Shown piece after piece: positions 1 through 5,368 of a DNA stretch of 8,171 nucleotides; the stretch's first letter is position 1, and every line of letters starts with the position of its first letter. The notes under the pieces were generated by a model. That model saw only the letters and a list, made by a program, of their open reading frames with translations, did no database searches and was not told where the DNA came from. The DNA lies in contig CAMNNG010000053.1 of NCBI GenBank assembly GCA_946545145.1, forward strand, positions 1 through 8,171, given 5' to 3'. A program made the position numbers and the translations under genes. Source of the stretch: an uncultured Bacillota bacterium. Its GTDB lineage: Bacteria; Bacillota; Clostridia; Peptostreptococcales; Anaerovoracaceae.

Positions 1-593
1 TGACCTCCTTCCATACGACCGGACACGCGCCGGTGGAAGAGCAGAAGCTCATGCTGAACCTGATCAAGCCGAAGTACTTCATGCCGGTGCACGGAGAGTA
101 CAGGCACCTCAAGGCCCATGCCGACCTGGCGCTGGAGCTGGGTATACCGAAGGACAATATCTTCCTGCTTGAAAACGGCGACGCTCTCGAGATAGCTCAG
201 AAGCGTCCGCAGATCAAGCGCGAAGAAGCTCCGGCCGGCGAAGTCCTCGTAGACGGACTGGGCGTAGGAGACGTAGGAAGCATCGTCCTCAGGGACAGAA
301 AGATACTTTCCGAGTCGGGCCTCATCATAGTCGTCGCGTCAGTGGACAGGGCGACGAAGAGGGTCGTTTCGGGACCGGACCTCATCTCGAGAGGCTTCGT
401 ATATGTGCGTGAGAACGAGGACCTCCTCGCAAAGGCTCAGCACATCGCGGAGAAATCCCTCGAAAGATGCGAGGACAAGGGCATCAAGGACTGGAACAAC
501 ATGAAGAACGAGGTAAGGGACGATCTCAGACGCTTCATCATGGAGCGCACGGGAAGACGCCCCGTAATACTGCCGATATTTATGGAGGTTTAA
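1..593 (+). CDS. rnj: Ribonuclease J, C-terminal part (5' end outside window)
   Basis: RNase J is a zinc-dependent beta-CASP ribonuclease with 5'-to-3' exonuclease and endonuclease activity, central to mRNA decay and rRNA maturation in the cytoplasm of Firmicutes. The visible part is 196 residues, read from base 3 to a TAA at 591-593. It opens with the end of the beta-CASP/metallo-lactamase fold: a GHAP motif, then KPKYFMPVHGEYR, whose histidines are conserved active-site residues in the family. The hallmark linker segment VDGLGVGDVGSIVLRDR follows, and then the C-terminal domain ending RRPVILPIFMEV, a typical RNase J ending. An in-frame GTG at base 33 encodes an internal valine and is not the start, because conserved family sequence continues upstream to the window edge. 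The last codons carry the GGAGG ribosome site of the next gene, with 1 base between stop and ATG, so the two are almost certainly cotranscribed. Family assignment is secure; J1 versus J2 type cannot be decided. Confidence 0.96.
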   Translation, partial: TSFHTTGHAPVEEQKLMLNLIKPKYFMPVHGEYRHLKAHADLALELGIPKDNIFLLENGDALEIAQKRPQIKREEAPAGEVLVDGLGVGDVGSIVLRDRKILSESGLIIVVASVDRATKRVVSGPDLISRGFVYVRENEDLLAKAQHIAEKSLERCEDKGIKDWNNMKNEVRDDLRRFIMERTGRRPVILPIFMEV

Positions 594-594
594 T

Positions 595-924
595 ATGAAC
601 GTATATGAAGAAGCGCATGCTCTTTCAAGAGCGATCAAAGCATCGGAAGAGTTCAAACAGTACGATGAAGTAAAGAAAAAGGTCAAGGCCAACGAACAGC
701 TAGACAAGATGATCGAAGACTTCCACAAGAAGCAGATGGAAGTCCAGGCAAAGCAGCTGATGGGCGAAGAGGTCAATCAGGAGATGATGCAGCAGGTGCA
801 GAATCTTTACCAGGTAGTAGCCACAGACCCGCTCGCAGCCCAGTACCTTCAGTGTGAGATGAGATTTCAGGTAATGATGCAGGATGTTTACAAGATTCTC
901 GGAGAGGTGATGGACATTGGCTGA
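595..924 (+). CDS. YlbF/YmcA (YheA-like) family protein
   Basis: This is a 109-residue, highly charged, helix-rich protein of the YlbF/YmcA family. The segment VQAKQLMGEEVNQEMMQQ and the overall length resemble B. subtilis YheA more than the longer YlbF and YmcA. In B. subtilis, YlbF and YmcA form the Y complex with YaaT, which binds RNase Y and controls operon mRNA maturation, competence, sporulation and biofilm formation. Whether this shorter paralogue does the same is not known. No membrane segment or signal peptide is present, and the composition (K, E, Q, M) suggests a helical bundle or coiled coil from about residue 3 to 105. One cysteine (C87) is visible. The start is supported by GGAGG at 584-588, 6 bases before the ATG. 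The gene sits directly behind an RNase J gene, consistent with a role in RNA turnover (inference from context). Its last 8 bases overlap the next gene. Confidence 0.9.
   Translation: MNVYEEAHALSRAIKASEEFKQYDEVKKKVKANEQLDKMIEDFHKKQMEVQAKQLMGEEVNQEMMQQVQNLYQVVATDPLAAQYLQCEMRFQVMMQDVYKILGEVMDIG
905..919 (+). promoter_or_regulatory. Ribosome site and TTG start of the M24B peptidase
   Basis: AGGTGA (905-910) lies 6 bases before a TTG at 917-919, all within the last codons of the YlbF-like gene. An in-frame TGA at 908-910 makes this the first usable start. Stop and start overlap (917-924), which suggests translational coupling. Confidence 0.6.
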
Positions 925-1609
925 GATTAAAAACTCTGAAGAGCTTTTGAAAATAATAACGGCTCAGGCCATCGGCGACAAATGCTTCGACCATCTGCTC
1001 GGCTGGATCCAGCCCGGCATGACGGAGAATGAAGTAGCCGATGAGATAGAAGCTTACATGCTCGCGCAGGGCGCGGAAGGCCTGTCCTTCCCGACCATCG
1101 TAGTAAGCGGGACCCGCGGCGAAGAGATCCACGGCGAGCCCTCTGACAAGAAGATCGAGATCGGCGATTTCGTCACCATCGACATGGGATGCGTCTATCA
1201 GGGATACTGCGGCGACATGACCAGGACGTTCGCCATCGGCGCTCCGACAGCGGAGATGGCCGAGGTATATGACATAGTCCTCGAAGCACAGCTCGCAGGA
1301 CTTGAAGTCATCAAGGCGGGAGCGAAATGTTTCGACGTCGATAAGGTCGCACGCGACATTATCGAAGACGCAGGCTACGGCGAGTACTACATCCACGGCA
1401 CCGGCCACGGAGTAGGAACAGAGGTCCACGAGCCTCCGTACCTCAACACGAGAACGGACGAAGTGCTGGCTTCGGGCATGGCCGTTACATGCGAGCCGGG
1501 AATATATATCCCCGGAAAGTTCGGAGTCCGCATAGAGGACTTGGCAATAGTTACTGATTTTGGTATAATCAATGCGACGAGTTCGCCAAAGGAACTCATT
1601 ATTTTGTAG
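917..1609 (+). CDS. M24B metallopeptidase (Xaa-Pro aminopeptidase-like), catalytic domain only
   Basis: A 230-residue pita-bread-fold metallopeptidase of the Xaa-Pro aminopeptidase/prolidase branch, expected to remove N-terminal residues before proline in the cytoplasm. All five two-metal ligands are visible: D89 (TIDMG), D100 (GDMTRT), H164 (HGTGHGVG), E193 (EPGIY) and E207 (GVRIEDL). Conserved H72 (HGEPSD), H160 and H171 are also present. EPGIY and GVRIED favour the M24B type over methionine aminopeptidase. Canonical bacterial Xaa-Pro peptidases have about 350 residues with an N-terminal creatinase domain. Here the protein begins just before the catalytic domain. The start is TTG at 917, with AGGTGA at 905-910 as ribosome site. 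An in-frame TGA at 908-910 rules out any longer start, and the next in-frame TTG lies inside the conserved first helix. The gene overlaps the YlbF-like gene by 8 bases and precedes efp, a pairing also known from B. subtilis (yqhT-efp). Substrate is inferred. Confidence 0.92.
   Translation: MAEIKNSEELLKIITAQAIGDKCFDHLLGWIQPGMTENEVADEIEAYMLAQGAEGLSFPTIVVSGTRGEEIHGEPSDKKIEIGDFVTIDMGCVYQGYCGDMTRTFAIGAPTAEMAEVYDIVLEAQLAGLEVIKAGAKCFDVDKVARDIIEDAGYGEYYIHGTGHGVGTEVHEPPYLNTRTDEVLASGMAVTCEPGIYIPGKFGVRIEDLAIVTDFGIINATSSPKELIIL
1541..1569 (+). promoter_or_regulatory. Internal sigma-A promoter for efp (extended -10)
   Basis: TTGGCA at 1541-1546 (5 of 6 to the -35 consensus) is followed by exactly 17 bases and TATAAT at 1564-1569 (6 of 6). 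TGG at 1561-1563 gives the TGN extended -10 motif. Transcription would begin near 1576-1577, leaving a leader of about 60 bases before the efp ATG at 1636. The site lies inside the last 70 bases of the M24B gene, where the sequence turns noticeably A+T-rich compared with the rest of that gene. The match is seen directly; activity is inferred. Confidence 0.72.
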
Positions 1610-1635
1610 AAAAAAAGGAAAGGTAGAATAACGAT

Positions 1636-2196
1636 ATGTTGACTGCAGGAGATTTCAGAAAAGGTATCACATTCCAGATAGACGGAGAACCGTATGTAGT
1701 TCTTGACTTCCAGCACGTAAAGCCGGGCAAAGGCGCCGCTTTCGTAAGAACAAAGTACAAGAACATCAAGACAGGCGCTATCCGTGAAGAGGCGTTCAAC
1801 CCGAACGACAAGTTCGACAACGCTCACATCGAGACAAAGAAGATGCAGTATCTGTACAACGACGGAGAGCTCTATTACTTCATGGACGGAGAGACTTTCG
1901 AGCAGGTGCCCATCAGTTTCGACATGGTAGAAGAGGCTATCAAATACCTTCGTGAGAACGACGAGGCAACGATCAAATTCTATCAGGAAGAGCCGTTCAT
2001 CGTTGAAGCTCCGAACTTCGTAGACCTCAAGGTCATCGAGACAGAGCCGGGCGTCAAGGGCGACACAGCGACGAACGTAACAAAAGAGGCTACTGTTGAG
2101 ACAGGCGCCGTAGTACACGTGCCCATCTTCATCGAAGAGGGCGAGGTCATCCAGATCGATACCCGTTCGGGTGAGTATCTCGGAAGATCTAAATAA
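1636..2196 (+). CDS. efp: Elongation factor P
   Basis: EF-P binds the ribosome between the P and E sites and relieves stalling on consecutive prolines. The 186-residue length is standard. The N-terminal KOW-like domain (about 1-62) carries the tip loop KPGKG with Lys32, the position modified in other bacteria (5-aminopentanol in B. subtilis). It is followed by an OB domain (about 68-125, beginning KKMQYLYNDGELYYFMD) and a C-terminal OB domain ending IDTRSGEYLGRSK, a typical EF-P signature. The tip lysine, without an arginine, fits the Bacillus-type branch; no modification enzyme gene of the EpmA/EpmB type is in the window. The start is ATG at 1636, with AGGAAAGG at 1616-1623, 12 bases upstream, somewhat far but unopposed. 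It can be read from the upstream genes and from the promoter in the M24B gene, and is closed by a terminator 18 bases after the stop. Confidence 0.98.
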   Translation: MLTAGDFRKGITFQIDGEPYVVLDFQHVKPGKGAAFVRTKYKNIKTGAIREEAFNPNDKFDNAHIETKKMQYLYNDGELYYFMDGETFEQVPISFDMVEEAIKYLRENDEATIKFYQEEPFIVEAPNFVDLKVIETEPGVKGDTATNVTKEATVETGAVVHVPIFIEEGEVIQIDTRSGEYLGRSK

Positions 2197-2213
2197 TTTG
2201 ATCATGGATCGTT

Positions 2214-2243
2214 CGGGGCGCCTTCTGAGTGCGCCCCGTTTTT
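2214..2243 (+). terminator. Intrinsic terminator after efp
   Basis: A perfect 8-bp stem CGGGGCGC (2214-2221) pairs with GCGCCCCG (2231-2238) around a 9-base loop and is followed directly by five T (2239-2243). It begins 18 bases after the efp stop. On the opposite strand no T-run follows the stem, so it should act only on + strand transcription. It separates the efp unit from the mltG unit. Confidence 0.92.
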
Positions 2244-2258
2244 CATACATAATGTTTT

Positions 2259-2291
2259 GAGTAAGCTTCGAGTAAGCTTTGAGTAAGCAAA
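2259..2291 (+). repeat. Three tandem 11-bp repeats upstream of mltG
   Basis: Three consecutive units, GAGTAAGCTTC (2259-2269), GAGTAAGCTTT (2270-2280) and GAGTAAGCAAA (2281-2291), share GAGTAAGC exactly. The period is close to one helical turn, so the units face the same side of the DNA. The array lies between the efp terminator and the mltG ribosome site, where the promoter of the second unit must be if it has its own. A binding site for a regulator is one possibility; replication slippage is another. Confidence 0.8.
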
Positions 2292-2313
2292 CAGAGAAAA
2301 GGATAATACGCTG

Positions 2314-3366
2314 ATGAAAAAAGCGATCGGCCTGATAGTGGCCGCAGTAGTTATATTCGTTGGAACCTTCTTCGCATTCCTCACGGTCGAGTCGAGACCT
2401 GTCGATGCTGCAGACGATTCTAAGGTCTTCATCAATATCGAAGAGGGGAGCGGAGCATCTCAGATAGCAGCCCAGCTGGCTGAAAGCGGCCTTATAAGAA
2501 ACGAGCTCGCATTCAAACTGAAGTCGAAATTCTCCGGCGCAGGGACGAAGTTCCAGGCCGGAGCTTATGCTGTTTCAAAATCGATGTCGACGGAGTCGAT
2601 CATCGACATGATAGCCGACGGAAGAACGGCGGCGAAGAGCTTCAGGATCATCGAGGGGCTTTCCCTCGACAAGATCGCATCGCAGCTCGCGAGCCAGGAC
2701 ATATGCACCGAAGAAGAATTCTTCAAGGAGGTCGAAAGCGGAGAATTCGACCATCCGTTCATGAAGTATCTTCAGAAGGGACCGACGAGGCTCGAAGGCT
2801 TCCTCTTCCCGGACACTTACAACATTCCGCTGGACGGAGGAGCTCATGAGGCTATCGAGGCTATGCTTACAGGCTTTGACAGCAAGGTCACTGACGAATA
2901 CTACGACAAGGCAAAGAAACGCGGCATGACCATAGATGAGGTCATCACGGCAGCTTCCATAATCGAAAGAGAGGCTTCTTTCAAGGAAGACAAGGCCAAG
3001 GTCGCGAGCGTCATATACAACAGGATAGACAAGGACATGTATCTGCAGATGGACTCGATCATCGCATACATCCACAAGGAGGACAAGGTCATCGCCACTT
3101 ACGGCGATATAGCTGTCGAGTCAGCTTACAACCCGTACAAGAACAAGGGACTTCCTCCGGGGCCGATATGCTCGCCGGGCATCGATGCCATCGATGCGGC
3201 CCTCGAGCCTGAGGATACAGACTATCTCTTCTTCGTCAATTCCGACAAGATGGACGGATCATTGACATTCTGCGAGAACGAGGCGCAGTTCTCGAAGGCG
3301 AAGGCCGCTTTTGAAAAGGCCTATGCCGATTATCTGAAAGAACATCCGGAGGAAAGCGATGACTGA
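2314..3366 (+). CDS. mltG: Endolytic murein transglycosylase MltG (YceG family)
   Basis: MltG is a membrane-anchored lytic transglycosylase that cuts nascent peptidoglycan strands near the membrane and helps set glycan length. The protein has 350 residues. Residues 4-23 form a single N-terminal membrane segment with a short positive start (MKK), placing the rest outside the cell. A LysM-like region (about 37-70, VFINIEEGSGASQIAAQL) precedes the YceG catalytic domain. Family motifs are EGFLFPDTY (161-169), ASIIERE (214-220, containing the likely catalytic Glu218), VASVIYNR (230-237), LQMDS (244-248) and the LPPGPICSPG block (280-289). The ribosome site AAAAGGA (2297-2303) is 10 bases before the ATG, a slightly long spacing. 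It is the first gene after the efp terminator and overlaps trmR by 8 bases, an arrangement like B. subtilis yrrL-yrrM. The acidic tail EHPEESDD is dispensable-looking. Family assignment is firm. Confidence 0.95.
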   Translation: MKKAIGLIVAAVVIFVGTFFAFLTVESRPVDAADDSKVFINIEEGSGASQIAAQLAESGLIRNELAFKLKSKFSGAGTKFQAGAYAVSKSMSTESIIDMIADGRTAAKSFRIIEGLSLDKIASQLASQDICTEEEFFKEVESGEFDHPFMKYLQKGPTRLEGFLFPDTYNIPLDGGAHEAIEAMLTGFDSKVTDEYYDKAKKRGMTIDEVITAASIIEREASFKEDKAKVASVIYNRIDKDMYLQMDSIIAYIHKEDKVIATYGDIAVESAYNPYKNKGLPPGPICSPGIDAIDAALEPEDTDYLFFVNSDKMDGSLTFCENEAQFSKAKAAFEKAYADYLKEHPEESDD

Positions 3367-4042
3367 TAAGAGCGACGTACACCGAAGGAATACCGAACTG
3401 AGGAATGCTGAGTTGAGCGACAAGGAGTACATCTATGGTCTTTACAGGCCTGCTTCTGATGCGCTCGCCGGCCTCCGCCAGACGGGAGAAGACGGTCACA
3501 TCCCGATAATACTCAAAGACACGGAGACTCTGCTCGGTGTCATTTTGCAGATGAAAAAGCCGCAGCGGATACTCGAGATCGGAGCTGCGATCGGGTATTC
3601 GGCTTCTTTCTTTTCCGAGATCGCATCCAGGTACTCTGAAGATGCGCGCATCACGACGATCGAGGTCGATCCGCTTTATGCTGCGGACGCCGAGAGGAAT
3701 CTCGAGGGAAGGGATAACGTCAGCCTCGTGAGGGGCGACGCGAGAGAAGTGCTCGACGGAACAGATGAGATCTATGATTTCATATTCATCGATGCGGCGA
3801 AGAGCCACTACGCCGAGTTCTGGGAAGCGGTCATGCCGCACGCGAAGAGCGGGACCGTCATCGTCTGCGACAACGTAATGATGAAAGGAAAGACGGCCGA
3901 TCCTTCGATAGACACCGAAGGAAGGTTCGTCACTAACATAAAATACATGAGGCAGTTCCTCGATATGATAACTGCAGACGAACGCGTTATGACATCTGTC
4001 ATCTCTGCCGGCGACGGCATGAGCATAAGCGTCGTCTTATGA
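3359..4042 (+). CDS. trmR: SAM-dependent O-methyltransferase, probable tRNA 5-hydroxyuridine methyltransferase TrmR
   Basis: A 227-residue cytoplasmic class I methyltransferase of the caffeoyl-CoA/catechol O-methyltransferase type (family 3). The SAM-binding motif ILEIGAAIGYSA is at 71-82, and the acidic end of the second strand, IEVDP, is at 101-105. Metal ligands are expected at D145 (FIDAAKSHY) and at D171-N172 (VCDNV). RFVTNIKYMRQFL (189-201) and GDGMSIS (218-224) are conserved in this group. B. subtilis TrmR (YrrM) methylates 5-hydroxyuridine at tRNA position 34 to 5-methoxyuridine. The same neighbours, mltG upstream and a U32 peptidase of the TrhP type downstream, make this the best assignment here, though it rests partly on context. 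The ATG at 3359 has GGAGG at 3348-3352, 6 bases upstream, inside the end of mltG, and overlaps that gene by 8 bases. Alternative: a small-molecule catechol-type methyltransferase. Confidence 0.85.
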   Translation: MTDKSDVHRRNTELRNAELSDKEYIYGLYRPASDALAGLRQTGEDGHIPIILKDTETLLGVILQMKKPQRILEIGAAIGYSASFFSEIASRYSEDARITTIEVDPLYAADAERNLEGRDNVSLVRGDAREVLDGTDEIYDFIFIDAAKSHYAEFWEAVMPHAKSGTVIVCDNVMMKGKTADPSIDTEGRFVTNIKYMRQFLDMITADERVMTSVISAGDGMSISVVL

Positions 4043-4056
4043 GGGAGAAGTATATG
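4043..4056 (+). promoter_or_regulatory. Ribosome site that fixes the trhP start
   Basis: GGGAG at 4043-4047 lies 6 bases before the ATG at 4054-4056. An upstream in-frame ATG at 4039 overlaps the trmR stop but has no purine-rich site before it, and family members begin with MKxPELLAPAG, as the 4054 start gives. Confidence 0.8.
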
Positions 4057-5268
4057 AAAAGACCTGAACTGCTGGCACCTGCCGGCGATCTGGAAAAACT
4101 GAAAACAGCCGTGATATACGGCGCCGATGCCGTATATTTCGGAGGAGAGAACTTCGGACTGAGGGCCGGAGCAGGAAACTTCACCGTAGAAGAGATGAGA
4201 GAAGGCGTAAGGTTCGCCCACGAGCACGGAGCGAAGTGTTATCTCACGATGAATATCTATCCGCACAACGAGGACGTCCTTCCGATAGAGCAGTACCTTC
4301 TCAAGATCAGGAACCTCGGCATAGACGCGTTCCTGGTATCGGACCCCGGAATGTTCGACATCATCAAAGAGGTGATGGCTGACGCCGAGATCCATCTTTC
4401 GACTCAGGCGAACATGACGAACTACCGCACCGCGATGTTCTGGGCTCGCCACGGAGTGAAGAGATTCGTTCTCGCAAGAGAGCTCACTCTTGAGGAGATC
4501 AGGGAGGTCAGAGAAAAACTTCCTGAAGACCTCGAACTCGAGGCCTTCTGCCACGGAGCAATGTGCATCTCGTATTCGGGAAGATGCCTGCTTTCGAACT
4601 TCCTGACGGGCCGCGACTCGAACAGAGGAGCCTGCGCCCATCCGTGCAGATGGAACTACGCACTGGTCGAGGAGAAGAGACCGGGCGAGTACTATCCGAT
4701 CGAAGAAGACGGACGCGGAACATACTTCATGAACTCCGGCGATATGTGCATGATAGAGCACGTCGGAAAACTGATCGAAGCAGGAGTGGACAGCCTCAAG
4801 ATAGAAGGCAGGATGAAGAGCATGTTCTACGTTGCAACTGTCGTAGGCGCTTACAGGAAGGCGATCGACGACTACATGGCCGGAAGGCCCTTCGACGAGT
4901 CGCTCCTTGACGAAGTCGGAAAGGTCAGCCACAGAAAGTTCACGACGGGATTCTTCTTCAGCCAGCCGGGCGCCGAGGGACAGGACTATCTGACGAGCGA
5001 CTACATCAGAGACTACGCCTTCGTCGGAAAGGTGCTGGACTACGATCCCGAGAGCGGCCTTGCGACGGTAGAGCAGAGGAACAAAATGGTCATCGGCGAC
5101 GAGATAGAGGTCTTCGGACCGGGCCATCCGTTCTTTGCGCAGAAGATAAGCGAAATGTACAACGATGCGGGAGAGCCGATAGAGTCGGCGCCGCATCCGC
5201 AGCAGATACTGAAAATGAAGATGGAAGAGCCGGTCGGTGAGAACTGGCTGATCCGCAAGAAGAAATAG
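4054..5268 (+). CDS. trhP: U32 family protein, probable tRNA hydroxylation protein TrhP
   Basis: A 404-residue protein of the U32 'peptidase' family. Members of the TrhP branch (E. coli YegQ, B. subtilis YrrN/YrrO) form 5-hydroxyuridine at tRNA wobble position 34 using prephenate, and depend on iron-sulphur cluster supply. Visible are the start MKRPELLAPAGDLEKLK, the strand GADAVYFGG (23-31), the U32 signature EAFCHGAMCISYSGRCLLS, and a cysteine cluster C166, C171, C178, C194 (GAC), C198 (HPC) and C232. DSLKIEGRMKS (about 246-256) is also family-typical, and a beta-rich C-terminal domain follows from about residue 320. I chose ATG 4054 over 4039 because only 4054 has a ribosome site. The gene follows trmR after 11 bases, so the hydroxylase and the methyltransferase for consecutive steps sit together. 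Only one U32 gene is present, of the longer YrrO type. Proteolysis is not a likely function. The exact substrate is inferred. Confidence 0.88.
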   Translation: MKRPELLAPAGDLEKLKTAVIYGADAVYFGGENFGLRAGAGNFTVEEMREGVRFAHEHGAKCYLTMNIYPHNEDVLPIEQYLLKIRNLGIDAFLVSDPGMFDIIKEVMADAEIHLSTQANMTNYRTAMFWARHGVKRFVLARELTLEEIREVREKLPEDLELEAFCHGAMCISYSGRCLLSNFLTGRDSNRGACAHPCRWNYALVEEKRPGEYYPIEEDGRGTYFMNSGDMCMIEHVGKLIEAGVDSLKIEGRMKSMFYVATVVGAYRKAIDDYMAGRPFDESLLDEVGKVSHRKFTTGFFFSQPGAEGQDYLTSDYIRDYAFVGKVLDYDPESGLATVEQRNKMVIGDEIEVFGPGHPFFAQKISEMYNDAGEPIESAPHPQQILKMKMEEPVGENWLIRKKK

Positions 5269-5272
5269 AATA

Positions 5273-5307
5273 TGATTTTGGCCGGCAGGACAGCCTGACC
5301 AAAATCA
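5273..5307 (+). other. Hairpin between trhP and the CBS-domain protein
   Basis: TGATTTTGG (5273-5281) is perfectly complementary to CCAAAATCA (5299-5307). Inside, CAGG (5286-5289) can pair with CCTG (5294-5297) around the loop ACAG. No T-run follows on either strand, so it is not a standard intrinsic terminator. It starts 4 bases after the trhP stop. It could protect the 3' end of the upstream message or be a processing site; that is inference. Confidence 0.65.
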
Positions 5308-5319
5308 GCAGAAAAAACG

Positions 5320-5355
5320 AAACAGGAAACAGAAAGGTTATCGAAAACAGAAAGG
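5320..5355 (+). repeat. AAACAG direct repeats in the purine-rich leader
   Basis: AAACAG occurs at 5320-5325, 5327-5332 and 5345-5350. The last two copies extend to the identical 11-mer AAACAGAAAGG (5327-5337 and 5345-5355, 18 bases apart). Bases 5308-5368 are almost free of pyrimidines and should be unstructured in RNA, leading into the ribosome site of the next gene. Confidence 0.6.
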
Positions 5356-5368
5356 AAAAGGGATAAAA

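Noticed and set aside
2259..2291. A CRISPR array
   Set aside because: The units are 11 bp, directly abutting, with no spacers.
4563..4910. A second + strand frame within trhP
   Set aside because: It is Arg-rich, overlaps conserved U32 sequence in another frame, and has no family features or ribosome site.
3808..5196. A long open frame on the - strand opposite trmR and trhP (and similar ones at 773-1429, 1387-2250 and 5573-6319)
   Set aside because: They lie opposite genes with clear family motifs, show no recognisable domains and no convincing ribosome sites. G/C-ending codons on the + strand leave few stops on the complement.
5271..5276. TATGAT as a -10 box before the CNNM-like gene
   Set aside because: The best -35 at proper spacing (CTGATC, 5248-5253) matches only 3 of 6, and the start would fall inside the hairpin.
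5269..5368. A magnesium riboswitch (M-box or ykkC-like) before the CNNM-like gene
   Set aside because: The space is too short and mostly unstructured purines; only one simple hairpin is present.
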